Below, one piece after another: positions 1 through 7,566 of a stretch of DNA of 64,000 nucleotides. This DNA comes from Paulinella micropora. Lineage: Eukaryota; Cercozoa; Imbricatea; Euglyphida. The notes beneath the pieces were generated by a model. The model searched no databases. It had not been told where the DNA came from and saw only the letters and a program-made list of their open reading frames with translations. The DNA lies in NCBI GenBank assembly GCA_009731375.1, contig BJOX01000037.1, positions 525,530 through 589,529 of the forward strand, read 5' to 3'. Each line of letters opens with the position of its first letter. Position 1 is the stretch's first letter. Both the position numbers and the translations under genes were made by a program.

Positions 1-323
1 TGATTACATGGGACTGTGATACCAGTTTTAAAATTATCGTTTATACACTTTGTATGTCTTATCCAGTATCCTTCTCTCTGTTCTAATTCAAGGTGGCTAT
101 CACAAGGGAAAGCCTCAATCAATTCGATCCTATAGTCGTTCTTTTCTATAATTGAAAACGAATAAGTGTAATTTGTCTCACCTCGTTTATACTGATTAAA
201 ATTGTATGTGTGAGATTTAACTCTCTGCTCTAATGTTTTAATCGTGCTTCCGATATACACCTCACCTGTTTTATTACAGATAAGTTTGTAGATTTTTCCA
301 TTCTGATATTTGTTGTAGTTCAT
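1..323 (-). CDS. GIY-YIG family endonuclease (3' end outside window)
   Basis: An open frame of 107 codons starts at ATG 323 and is still open at base 1, so the C-terminus is cut by the window edge. The N-terminus reads KIYKLICNKTGEVYIGST, a recognisable variant of the GIY...YIG core. It is followed by LEQRVKSH (conserved Arg and His) and later LELEQREGYWI, which supplies the conserved catalytic Glu. GIY-YIG nucleases make single metal-dependent cuts and are common as homing or repair-type nucleases in large DNA viruses, virophages and Polinton-like elements. It lies on the same strand as the structural genes, about 60 bp beyond the end of the 382-990 gene. Whether it is part of the element or a selfish passenger cannot be told. 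The motif assignment is seen; the role is inferred. Confidence 0.8.
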   Translation of the reverse strand, partial: MNYNKYQNGKIYKLICNKTGEVYIGSTIKTLEQRVKSHTYNFNQYKRGETNYTYSFSIIEKNDYRIELIEAFPCDSHLELEQREGYWIRHTKCINDNFKTGITVPCN

Positions 324-381
324 TTTATATAATGGTTGGAGTTTATATTTAATATAAAAATACTCCGTCCATCCATCCACA

Positions 382-990
382 TCAATGATCCTCAATAAAA
401 TTAGCGATAACATTAACATTTGAACCATTATTGGCAGTTCCAACGGATTTCTGTGTAAAAGTCAATACATCACTAGGAGTCAAATATATATCATAATTTC
501 TAAGATTTATTTGTTGAGTTGATTGAGCTTTTACGTAAAGTTTAAAAATTGTTGTTCCGTTTGCGATAGCACTCGCTTTTATGTCAGTATCTACAATTGA
601 ATATTTAGAATTAACATCTGCAAAACCTGCGCCAGTTAGTGTCCCATTTAATATCATTCTTACTACACACGACTTACTATTTTCATTTGTAATACTTATC
701 AAAGTAGGATAAACATTTGAATAATTTGTTAAATTAGCACCACCCGCATCAAATGTTGCTTTATTTCTGCTACTAATAATAGGACTTTCAGTGGTGTTTG
801 CTGCTTTACTTCCTTCCACTTCGTTTGTTATGCTGGTATTAATAGTATTCGTTCCCTCAATGAATAAACTAGCATTCGCTGTTTTAAGAGTTTGTATTCC
901 AGTCGCTGCATCATTTCTCATTGCTGCAGTAAAAGGTAATGTCGTATTTCGCAGGCTTACACCATTATTAGCATTCGCATACTTAATCAT
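382..990 (-). CDS. Unknown beta-rich, Asn/Thr/Ser-rich protein (probable virion component)
   Basis: This intact 202-residue frame is one of the few unbroken genes of the element. It starts at ATG 990 (MIKYANANNGVSL). Composition is Asn, Thr, Ser and Ala rich with few charged residues and alternating hydrophobic stretches, as in beta-sandwich virion proteins. No signal peptide, membrane segment or catalytic motif is visible. It sits downstream of the capsid genes on the same strand, which suggests a structural role such as a fibre, spike or minor capsid protein. I do not recognise the family. The plus-strand frame at 791-994 is a shadow of it. Confidence 0.6.
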   Translation of the reverse strand: MIKYANANNGVSLRNTTLPFTAAMRNDAATGIQTLKTANASLFIEGTNTINTSITNEVEGSKAANTTESPIISSRNKATFDAGGANLTNYSNVYPTLISITNENSKSCVVRMILNGTLTGAGFADVNSKYSIVDTDIKASAIANGTTIFKLYVKAQSTQQINLRNYDIYLTPSDVLTFTQKSVGTANNGSNVNVIANFIEDH

Positions 991-1082
991 ATGAACTAAT
1001 TGAAATAATCATGTTATGGGATTTTCAATATAAAACTTAATAGCACCAAACCCAAGATACTGAAATTGAATTTGAATACATT

Positions 1083-1611
1083 TCATCTGCTCCAGTCTAA
1101 GTTTGGCATAGCATAATTTCCATCGCAAGGGTCGTCCCAGTCTTCTTGGTCAATATAAACTGCAGCACCTCCTTTACAATGTGCGATATTCATTCCTGTT
1201 TGATTTTTGTAAACATAAAAATCCATCAACGAGATCATTTCCTATTCCAATATATGAATAGTAATCTTTTGTATCATCCGTTGTCCATAGAGCAGTAAAG
1301 CGGGCTAGGACACCCATTCCAGTTCTATATTTTATTCTCCTTTTATTTACCAGTCTAGCATCTGCCGTAGCATCAGCAGTTGTTTTCAATTCAGCCATAT
1401 TATTCAAAAATGACACATCTGTTTTTGTCCATATCCTAGTATTAATTGTATATGGAAAGATCTTTTGTAAAACTGGTGTTAATTGACCTACTACTGCTTC
1501 GCCAAAAGCGGTTTTTGAATTATTTGTTTCAATATTACCATCATATCCAACACTGACATTTATAAATTCTCCATCTGGATTTTGTGCGATTAAGTTTCTT
1601 TGGTGGGACAT
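1083..1611 (-). pseudogene. Unknown structural-type protein, frameshifted near 1,220
   Basis: The frame starts at ATG 1611 (MSHQRNLIAQNPDG) and runs 145 residues to 1174. Around 1,218-1,226 coding quality moves to another frame, which stays open to a TGA at 1083-1085 and reads KGGAAVYIDQEDWDDP. The switch falls in a T-rich run, so a one-base indel or a slippery frameshift are both possible. The first part contains KYRTGMGVLARFTALWTT and YYSYIGIGNDLVDGF, a glycine/aromatic pattern I associate with virion or tail-type proteins of algal viruses and related elements, without being able to name the family. It lies between the 382-990 gene and the major capsid gene on the same strand. Confidence 0.5.
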
Positions 1612-1663
1612 TGTAGGTCTATATTATCAAAAAAAAAAATTATTTTTATTTTATTATTCTTTT

Positions 1664-3143
1664 TTAACTCATCAAAATTTCAACTCCTTTAACAAGCACA
1701 CTACGTTGAAGAATTGCGAATGTGTAATGGTTAAGATTAGTTACACCAGCACCACTCGCATTATTACTTGTAGTTGAAACGAATTCATATCGCCTCTCAG
1801 TGTCTAGGCTTAAATCGCTCACCTCATAGCCGTCTGTGTCCTTATCGCACAGCGGGCGGTTATTGTCCCAAGTATCTACGTGGAACCAGTTGTAATGATA
1901 AACATCGCTGTTTAGGATAGCACTTCCTTTCAACTTATCCTTCAAAATCATATAGTCTTCATTCTCAGAAGTGTCAATGTCAAATTGTTGAAGACGAGAG
2001 CCGTCAAGGGTTGTATAATAAGAAATAATTTTAGCATCCGCCCTGTTGTCATTATCAAAAGAAGTATTAGCACTCTCAGTGAAATGAAAGGCGGAAGTAT
2101 AAATACGACGAATTCTTTCACCCTGCGATCGGTTCATCTTAATAACATAGTTCTGTTGGTTTGTTTGAAGACTTTGCTTCCAAGCGATAGGATACTCAAT
2201 CTTAAATGGAAAGCCTTCACCCGCAATCTTTTGCTGGACACCGAGGATGACATTCGGGTCAGTCTCAACAGCAAGGAATAGATTTAGGTTAGAGACGATA
2301 GCACCAGTGGTAGTAGCAGCAGCACCAGTGGCAATAGAACTCACATTAGTGCCATAGAATGAAGAGCGGTTGGTTTCAGCCCAAACAATCCGCAAATCCA
2401 AAATTTCATTAAATCCAATAGTCTTATCCAGTTCAAAAATAGTACCAAACAGCATACCCAAAGGAAACTTAACATTAATAACAGGGGTGGCAGTATTATC
2501 ACCCCCACCTTCAAAATACTTAGCCTCCTCGAAAGGAACATTAACAAGGCTATAGGTTCCAGCAGTGCTATCAGCAAGAGCGGTATCGTCATTACGGCGG
2601 GCATTAACAAGAGACACTTTCTAATATCCTTGAACTGCAGCCTTAAGACCTGCAACATCTGCCGCATCAGTAATTGTTTTTCTTTCCGCTACGGTTCCAA
2701 TTTCAACTTTCCAGCATTACACTTTTGAAGCATAGCACCACTACCCACACCAGCACCATGATTTTCAAGTGTCATAAATTTTTCATACTCATTTCTGGTT
2801 TCCATATCACCTTAGTGTAGTTCCCCACATGTTGAAGATTACACAGATACTGCCCGCTTCGGCTTCGCAATTCAATAGTTTTAATCATAGACAGACAATC
2901 CATGTAGATACGATTGTAGCGACCCGCGCCACCCGCACCAGACGGAGTGTAAGTAAATCGCAACACACTCCTCGCAAGGTTCAAAGGACGAGTAGGAATT
3001 TCAAATGTGTTTTCCATACCACCAGCAGTAGTAAGTGCGACAGGTTGCGAGCCTTCACGAGTGGTAAATTTAGTTAATTCATACTTACCAGTGAGCAGTT
3101 CCTTAGTCTGATGGACTAGTTCTCCTCCGTATTGGACAGGCAT
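1664..3143 (-). pseudogene. Major capsid protein (double jelly-roll type), broken
   Basis: Two long frames lie in order on the minus strand. 2772-3143 gives the N-terminus (MPVQYGGELVHQTKELLTGK) and 1664 to about 2617 gives the C-terminal two thirds. Short coding-like stretches in the other frames connect them across 2,620-2,800, so the gene carries at least two frameshifts plus an in-frame TAG near 2,622. Total length is about 490 codons, within the usual range for Polinton and virophage major capsid proteins. The order relative to penton, protease and ATPase is the Polinton morphogenesis order. The product would form the hexameric capsomers. The fold is inferred from size, composition and neighbours; a structure search would be decisive. 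No Met start exists for the C-terminal piece (GTG at 2617), which also argues that it is not a separate gene. Confidence 0.75.
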
Positions 3144-3280
3144 TTTTTGTTTTGTTTTTGAAGTAGTGTAAATTGACTAATTCACGAGAATATATTTATA
3201 GAAAAAAATAAATAATTAAAATAAATATCAATCACTTGGATTTCAACAAATTGAAGAAAGAGTTGAATAAATTAAAATAA

Positions 3281-4048
3281 TTAATTAGTTTCACGATAAA
3301 CCAATAAAGTCATAACGATGCCTAAACCATTAAGATTAATGGCTTGGTCGTTTTCGTCCGTCAAGTAAAATCTAAATACGTTGTTTGAATTAGTGGACAA
3401 TGTTTTTTCGTATTCACTACCAGAGCCGTCGTAAATGACAGAACCAAAAGGAATTTCGTTGGCTGTGTATATTTCTTGAAGCACATGATCATCACCTTCA
3501 TTCACCAAATCCGATTGAAGATACAAAGTTTTTTCACCAGTTAAAATAATTACATTTGGTGATTTAATAAAATCATTAGCAAAGAAATATGTTGAATTTC
3601 TATCAAAACCCATAACCTCGTGAATACGGGTATCACCATCAAATATAAACCGCGGTTGAATACCTCCGTTATTTGAAACACTGAATGTTAATTTGCCATC
3701 CTCCGCTTCCGTGTTTGTATTGTTGCTTGAGACTACATAAGTATAATCATTCGGACTTTCCGTCGTCAGTACCTCGGCCAGTTTATTTTTTAGATTGTTC
3801 ATTGTGTAGTTTCCCTCAGGTATCGTAATTAAAGCCTCATACCCGTCTTCGCTAAGTGTAAAGGTATTATATGGTGAAGCCACAGAGTAATACGATTTCG
3901 GCACATAAATATGAAGAATTTTGCAGTGTGTGGGATTGTCTAGCCCCTTCATATTGACTTCGTGTGTAAAGTCGCTGTCTGTTCCCGTTATTCTATTTTT
4001 ACTATTTATGTAATAGATACCAGAACTTCTTCCTCCCTTGTACTCCAT
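3281..4048 (-). CDS. Minor capsid protein / penton protein (single jelly-roll type)
   Basis: Intact frame of 255 residues from ATG 4048. The N-terminus GIYYINSKNRITGTDSDFTH and the C-terminus YLTDENDQAINLNGLGIVMT are the two most characteristic segments of Polinton, virophage and giant-virus-associated penton-like proteins: an N-terminal strand with INS.NR and a C-terminal LxLxD...INLNGL..TMTL strand. It would form the pentameric vertices of the capsid. The start codon is preceded by an AT-rich TATATC stretch similar to the other start motifs of the element. Its first codons overlap the last readable frame of the protease gene (4002-4190). This is one of the least damaged genes here. Identification is by motif pattern and gene order; no tool was run. 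Confidence 0.8.
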   Translation of the reverse strand: MEYKGGRSSGIYYINSKNRITGTDSDFTHEVNMKGLDNPTHCKILHIYVPKSYYSVASPYNTFTLSEDGYEALITIPEGNYTMNNLKNKLAEVLTTESPNDYTYVVSSNNTNTEAEDGKLTFSVSNNGGIQPRFIFDGDTRIHEVMGFDRNSTYFFANDFIKSPNVIILTGEKTLYLQSDLVNEGDDHVLQEIYTANEIPFGSVIYDGSGSEYEKTLSTNSNNVFRFYLTDENDQAINLNGLGIVMTLLVYRETN

Positions 4049-5160
4049 GATATATAATACGAATAAATAATTTTATGTATGTGTCAAAATGACCATAACC
4101 ATTCTGTGCTTTTAATTTTTCCGCTTCTTCTTCTTTTAAGTCTGTGTAGCCACTGGCAAATTTAAATTTAATACCTTTCGCCCGCTCCATTAAACCTCAT
4201 ACTATGCCAACCGCACGTGTCTGAGGTGTTTGATTGTTGTTTTACTTGATTTACCTTCATTAACAAATAACTATCTGGATGGCTTTTGTCTATTAGCCGT
4301 TTCATTTGTTGTTGAAAGTCTTCTGTTGGCTCGTAAAGTGCTAATGGGTCATCACTTCAACACTCCTGTCTTTATCTAGACTTATCCATACGGCGATCCA
4401 ATGAGACCCTGCTTGCTTGTGATGGTCCAAATTCATAATAAATCCGAATCGCTTTCTGCTTCCTGGCTTCAACTTGTAGATTTCATCACTGGCTATTGCT
4501 CCGAGATACCATCCATATTTTTTCATTATGTCGTCTATTTCATTAGTCATTAGTCCCCGTCCCTCTCCTTCCTGTATGGATTGCTCTTGCTGTTGCTCTG
4601 GTTGCTCTGGCTCTGGGTGCTGTGGCTGTGTCTCTAGTTGCTGTTGCTCTGGTTGCTCTGGTTGCTGTGGCTGTGGCTCTTGTTGCTGTTCATTTCTATA
4701 TTTATTTATAAGAGCATTAACATAATCTTTTTTTCTCATTGAATGAACCCATTCTTTTCGTGATAAATACTTTTTAATGTTTTCTACGGAAAACACTTTA
4801 TTAATCAAATCTTCTAAACCTGTTCCCGTTTGTAATCCCAAATATTCTGCGAGTTTCTTTTTTACTTCGTCCTTCTTTTGTCCTACATCTATTTTATGTT
4901 CTACAATTTTGTCTATTATCCATGATGCCCTTTGGTTCCAACCTTTAACATCGTGGCCTTCATTTTTAAGTTTATCCCTTAATGCTTCACCAAGAATTTT
5001 AATAGTAAGTTTTTCTATGGTTTCAATACCTTCATAATTTTCCTTTCTGAGTTTGTCTAAGTGGTCTCGTATTCTGTTCAATCTCTGACAGGCTCTGGAC
5101 TTTTCTTAAGTCTTCCTTCTTTGTTTTTTTCTTTGCTTTTGGTCTGCTCAAGTATTTCAT
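4002..5160 (-). pseudogene. Adenain-type maturation cysteine protease, broken
   Basis: The gene probably starts at ATG 5160, overlapping the TGA of the previous small gene (ATGA overlap). It changes frame near 5,085, continues in the 4341-5081 frame, changes again near 4,350 and again near 4,195. The 4002-4190 frame is its C-terminus. The catalytic His lies in GSHWIAVWI (about 4,380-4,407) and the catalytic Cys in DTCGWH (about 4,208-4,226), the arrangement of the adenovirus/Ulp1-like C48/C5 proteases that cleave capsid precursors in Polintons and virophages. A Gln/Pro/Glu-rich linker (about 4,560-4,700) separates a helical N-terminal region from the protease domain. With at least three frame changes it is unlikely to be expressed in one piece. 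The plus-strand Cys/Ser-rich frame at 4528-4725 is a shadow of the linker. Confidence 0.78.
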
Positions 5161-5297
5161 AAAAGTTTAACAATTTGAAGTGTGCTCATATCATTTGTTT
5201 TCTTACCGAAATTAAGATAATATTTTTTACGCTTCTGAATAATGTAAGGCCTCCCGCTTTTATTTCTATAAACTCGCGGTGGACGGACTTTTGCCTT
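5157..5297 (-). CDS. Small basic protein with apparently lost start codon
   Basis: The frame from 5297 to the TGA at 5157 encodes 46 residues rich in Lys and Arg (KVRPPRVYRNKSGRPYIIQK, then KKYYLNFGKK). The frame is open further upstream to 5351, but the element's start motif TTCTAAAATATCA ends immediately before AAG at 5295-5297, exactly where the ATPase and the integrase have ATG. I therefore infer that the original start was here and is now AAG. The stop overlaps the protease ATG. Short basic proteins of this kind are common beside morphogenesis genes of Polinton-like viruses and may bind DNA or be minor core proteins. The function is not established. Confidence 0.5.
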   Translation of the reverse strand, partial: KAKVRPPRVYRNKSGRPYIIQKRKKYYLNFGKKTNDMSTLQIVKLL

Positions 5298-5298
5298 T

Positions 5299-5312
5299 GA
5301 TATTTTAGAATT
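5299..5312 (-). promoter_or_regulatory. Start-proximal motif before the small basic gene
   Basis: Same TTCTAAAATATCA string on the minus strand, but followed by AAG instead of ATG, consistent with a start codon lost by one T-to-A change. Confidence 0.45.
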
Positions 5313-5342
5313 GCGCTTCATGCTTCGCATTCTCGCTTGTAA

Positions 5343-5362
5343 AAAAATCACTTGTGATTTTT
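5343..5362. promoter_or_regulatory. Perfect hairpin AAAAATCAC-TT-GTGATTTTT
   Basis: Nine-base arms with a 2-base loop, upstream of the small basic gene (minus strand). It is followed by GCTATAACAC, which also follows the palindrome at 5823-5844. Confidence 0.45.
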
Positions 5363-5463
5363 GCTATAACACTTCGTTTATATTCTAAAACATCGATTTT
5401 TTATTTTAAGAAAAAATAATGGTCGTGGATGTTTTGTGATGACGAAGTCAGAACAAAATATCT

Positions 5464-5713
5464 TTAAAATTTCAAAGCACCGCATCCTCTCTGTTTTTTC
5501 TTACCATAACCAAGTTTTGAAGCGGTGGCTTGGACAGACCCTGCATAAGGAACTCCAAGGCTCCCGCAGTTCTAGAAATTACTTTGTTATCACGAAGGAA
5601 TTTATTAACAGCCAAGGCCGTTTTCCCCGCTTTTTGCCAGTTAATTTACCACCAGCCTGTCCCTTGCCTCCTTGCTTCTTCTTGCGAACAGTCTTCTTTT
5701 TGCCTCCAGCCAT
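5464..5713 (-). pseudogene. Small Lys/Gly-rich basic protein (core or minor virion protein-like), frameshifted
   Basis: The likely start is ATG 5713 (MAGGKKKTVRKKKQGGKGQ); the frame is open up to 5782. After about 45 codons the coding signal shifts frame twice (near 5,640 and 5,555). It ends with KLGYGKKKQRGCGALKF and a TAA at 5464-5466. An N-terminal Lys/Gly-rich tail and a C-terminal Gly/Lys plus hydrophobic end resemble small DNA-binding or membrane-active minor virion proteins of adenovirus-like and Polinton-like particles, but I cannot name the family. It lies between the two palindromic intergenic regions and next to the ATPase. The plus-strand frames at 5436-5873 and 5530-5727 are shadows. 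Confidence 0.5.
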
Positions 5714-5822
5714 TGTGCTTGAGTTAATTGTTCGTTTGCCGATTGTTGGAATGACTTCAACACGAGTTGTTTTTACTACCATAAATGATAGCGAAATATA
5801 TAATACAGAAAGAAATAATTAT

Positions 5823-5844
5823 AAAAATCAATTAATTGATTTTT
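5823..5844. promoter_or_regulatory. 22-bp perfect palindrome upstream of the Lys/Gly-rich gene
   Basis: Arms AAAAATCAATT and AATTGATTTTT meet without a loop. GCTATAACAC follows, as at 5343-5372, and a small hairpin ACAAAC-GAA-GTTTGT comes next. Regulatory role inferred from its position about 40-110 bp upstream of the minus-strand gene. Confidence 0.45.
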
Positions 5845-5923
5845 GCTATAACACAAACGAAGTTTGTTTATAATTTTAAATTTTTTTACTTAAGACGAAA
5901 ATTTGTCACCTTACGGGACAATT

Positions 5924-5943
5924 GCCTATCGCATGCGATAGGC
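5924..5943. terminator. 20-bp perfect palindrome spanning the ATPase stop codon
   Basis: GCCTATCGCATGCGATAGGC is its own reverse complement and contains the last codons and TAG of the ATPase gene. It is far more GC-rich than its surroundings. A role in 3' end formation is a guess; it could equally be a protein-binding site. Confidence 0.4.
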
Positions 5944-6741
5944 TAAATTAAAGTTTTTGCGAAGTTCATCATCAACACTTGAGACATAAAGAAAATTAAA
6001 TCTATCTTTTGTAGCCTCGTGATACTTTTGAAGAAAATAATCAAAATCAAAAGATAAGTCTAAGTGTTTATACACGAGTTCCATTTTATCCTGAGACTGG
6101 CCTGGAAAGATTAACAAATAATCTAACTGCTTAATTGCTTCTGGCCGTAGGTCATTCAAATACTGACTAGACATAATCACCTTACTTTTATAGTGTCTGT
6201 TCTTTTTTAACAAATCACTTACGGACTTGTCTTTTAATCCGCTCCCTAAATCGTCCAAAACAAAAACAACCTCTGGAGAAATATATTTACTTGGTCTCTC
6301 TTTCTTCTCACCTCCTTTTTCTTTTTTCTTTTCCTTTCCAAAGTATAAAAATTGTGGCTTCTCTATTTCTTCTTTGTCCTGTTTTACTTCTCCTTCGTGT
6401 TGCTCGTCCTGTCTGTCAAGTTCATAGTCTATCACATTTACACCATCTGATTTAAGAAAGGTATATATTGCCATCGGGTTGCCTGTGTTCTTAAAGTGCT
6501 TTACCATTGCTTTATAAATGTAGTCCTTGTGAATTGTTGACGCAATAATGACAATACGGGTTTTTCTGTCTGTAGTCCGTTTCAGTATTTCAAAGAGTGC
6601 TGTCGTTTTCCCGCTCTTCTTACGGGCGAGTAGAAATATATTGGCATACGGCTCGTTGAATAATTTAAAACCCTTGGCTTTTTTGTTTCCATCCCCCTCT
6701 TGTTTTACAGGCTTGACCTTGACATTATTGATTTTTTGCAT
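5926..6741 (-). CDS. Genome-packaging ATPase (FtsK/HerA type)
   Basis: Intact frame; I choose ATG 6739-6741 (MQKINNVKVKPVK) because the motif TTCTAAAATATCA lies directly before it. The frame is open 11 codons further upstream. Length is 271 residues. The Walker A motif is ARKKSGKTT (about 6,605-6,632) and Walker B is VVFVLDDL (about 6,246-6,270). A later SSQYLNDLRPEA segment corresponds to the sensor region. This is the A32/HerA-FtsK packaging ATPase of Polintons, virophages and large DNA viruses, which pumps the genome into preformed capsids. A Lys/Glu-rich insertion (about 6,290-6,420) separates the two Walker motifs. The TAG stop lies inside a 20-bp perfect palindrome. The gene is undamaged, unlike its neighbours. 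Confidence 0.88.
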   Translation of the reverse strand: MQKINNVKVKPVKQEGDGNKKAKGFKLFNEPYANIFLLARKKSGKTTALFEILKRTTDRKTRIVIIASTIHKDYIYKAMVKHFKNTGNPMAIYTFLKSDGVNVIDYELDRQDEQHEGEVKQDKEEIEKPQFLYFGKEKKKEKGGEKKERPSKYISPEVVFVLDDLGSGLKDKSVSDLLKKNRHYKSKVIMSSQYLNDLRPEAIKQLDYLLIFPGQSQDKMELVYKHLDLSFDFDYFLQKYHEATKDRFNFLYVSSVDDELRKNFNLAYRMR

Positions 6742-6755
6742 TGATATTTTAGAAT
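6742..6755 (-). promoter_or_regulatory. Start-proximal motif TTCTAAAATATCA of the ATPase gene
   Basis: The minus strand reads ATTCTAAAATATCA directly before ATG 6741. The same string precedes the integrase ATG on the other strand, and again the inferred start at 5297. It contains TCTA, the core of late promoters described for CroV/mavirus-type viruses. Promoter or leader function is inferred. Confidence 0.5.
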
Positions 6756-6865
6756 TGCGTTTCGTGCTCCGCACTCTCTCTTATTCTAAAACATCGTTTT
6801 TTTCATTTACAAGAAACTAAATGGTTTTACGATGTTTGTTGAAGACGTAGTCTGAAACAAATATC
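6743..6865. repeat. Duplicated intergenic cassette, copy 2
   Basis: GATATTTTAGAATTG (6743-6757), ATTCTAAAACATC (6783-6795) and GATGTTTGTTGAAGACGTAG ending in AAATATC (6865) repeat the layout of 5299-5462. It separates the ATPase from the next small gene and carries the ATPase start motif on its minus strand. Confidence 0.6.
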
Positions 6866-7218
6866 AGCCTAGAAACTCTAGGCATACAACAATTCTTCCC
6901 GCTAAATTTCCTGTGTCAATATTTCCGCTGTCAGTTTCAAGGACTTTAAATGTATATTGTCCGTCTGTCCATCCAACGACACCCAAATTATAACTAAGGT
7001 TTGAAATGTTTGCTATATTACTATCAGCAAATGTGCCGATAATTCCAATTCTGTCCATATAAAGAATTCTGGTTTTAGTTTCTGTCTGGTCGTTCGTAAA
7101 TAAACTTAACATTCATTTTGGTCGGTGTGAATGACATTTGAATATTTTTATTAAATGTTTTGCTTCCAACAAAATCATTGCTTAGAAAAATAATCTTTTG
7201 GTATTTGAACTCACTCAT
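6864..7218 (-). pseudogene. Small unknown protein, one frameshift
   Basis: Starts at ATG 7218 (MSEFKYQKIIFLSNDFVG), just downstream of a 10-bp-arm hairpin that resembles the one before the fibre gene. The frame changes near 7,100, after which 6864-7112 continues with TKTRILYMDRIGIIGTF and ends in AGRIVVCLEFLG. Together about 117 codons. No catalytic motif or membrane segment is visible. The C-terminal half looks beta-rich with a DGQYTFKVLETDSGN stretch. It may be a small virion protein. Family unknown. Confidence 0.45.
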
Positions 7219-7224
7219 TCTATA

Positions 7225-7247
7225 CAAAGATTTTATAAAAATCTTTG
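7225..7247. promoter_or_regulatory. Hairpin CAAAGATTTT-ATA-AAAATCTTTG
   Basis: Perfect 10-base arms, ending 6 bp upstream of ATG 7218 on the minus strand. The same arms occur before the fibre gene at 11,195-11,216. Confidence 0.5.
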
Positions 7248-7263
7248 AANNNNNNNNNNTTCT

Positions 7264-7566
7264 ATGCAAAGATATATACAAATGATTTTAATATTCTTGT
7301 TTATGTGGTCTGTGTTAGGTCGGACTGCCTGCGACTTTTACTCACGGGTAAGCGAAAAAAAGAATGAGAGTTGTGCTTATTGTATAAAGCAAGGAATAGA
7401 AACTAAATTTAAATGTGTGTATAAGCCTATGAGTGATTGGTGTGTTAGTTTTGATGAAGCCATTCCTTTAATCTGCTCACAAGCAAATAGCGTTGTGACG
7501 GGCTCCGCCCTCACAAATGATGCTATGTGGTATAAAACCCACTTATACGAGTGCTCACTTCTTTGA
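7264..7566 (+). CDS. Short Cys-rich secreted or membrane-anchored protein
   Basis: A 100-residue frame on the strand opposite most of the element, starting directly after a 10-base gap. The N-terminus MILIFLFMWSVLG, preceded by MQRYIQ, is a good signal peptide or membrane anchor, and about seven cysteines follow (for example ESCAYCIKQGIE and KCVYKPMSDWCVSF). The spacing suggests a disulfide-bonded ectodomain. It converges on the 3' end of the fibre gene with a short overlap. The sequence shows no family I recognise. Because the upstream gap touches the start, the true start could lie earlier. It could be an artefact frame, but the signal peptide plus ordered cysteines make a real gene more likely than not. 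Confidence 0.45.
   Translation: MQRYIQMILIFLFMWSVLGRTACDFYSRVSEKKNESCAYCIKQGIETKFKCVYKPMSDWCVSFDEAIPLICSQANSVVTGSALTNDAMWYKTHLYECSLL

Larger units (their letters stand above)
5299..5462. repeat. Duplicated intergenic cassette, copy 1
   Basis: Contains GATATTTTAGAATTG at 5299-5313, the inverted motif ATTCTAAAACATC at 5382-5394, and a GATGTTTTGTGATGACGAAG segment ending in AAAATATC at 5462. The same three parts in the same order occur at 6743-6865. Copy 1 additionally holds a hairpin and the sequence GATTTTTGCTATAACAC. Confidence 0.6.

Noticed and set aside
5436-5873. Plus-strand frame of 145 codons
   Set aside because: It is a shadow of the minus-strand Lys/Gly-rich gene and its palindromic upstream region.
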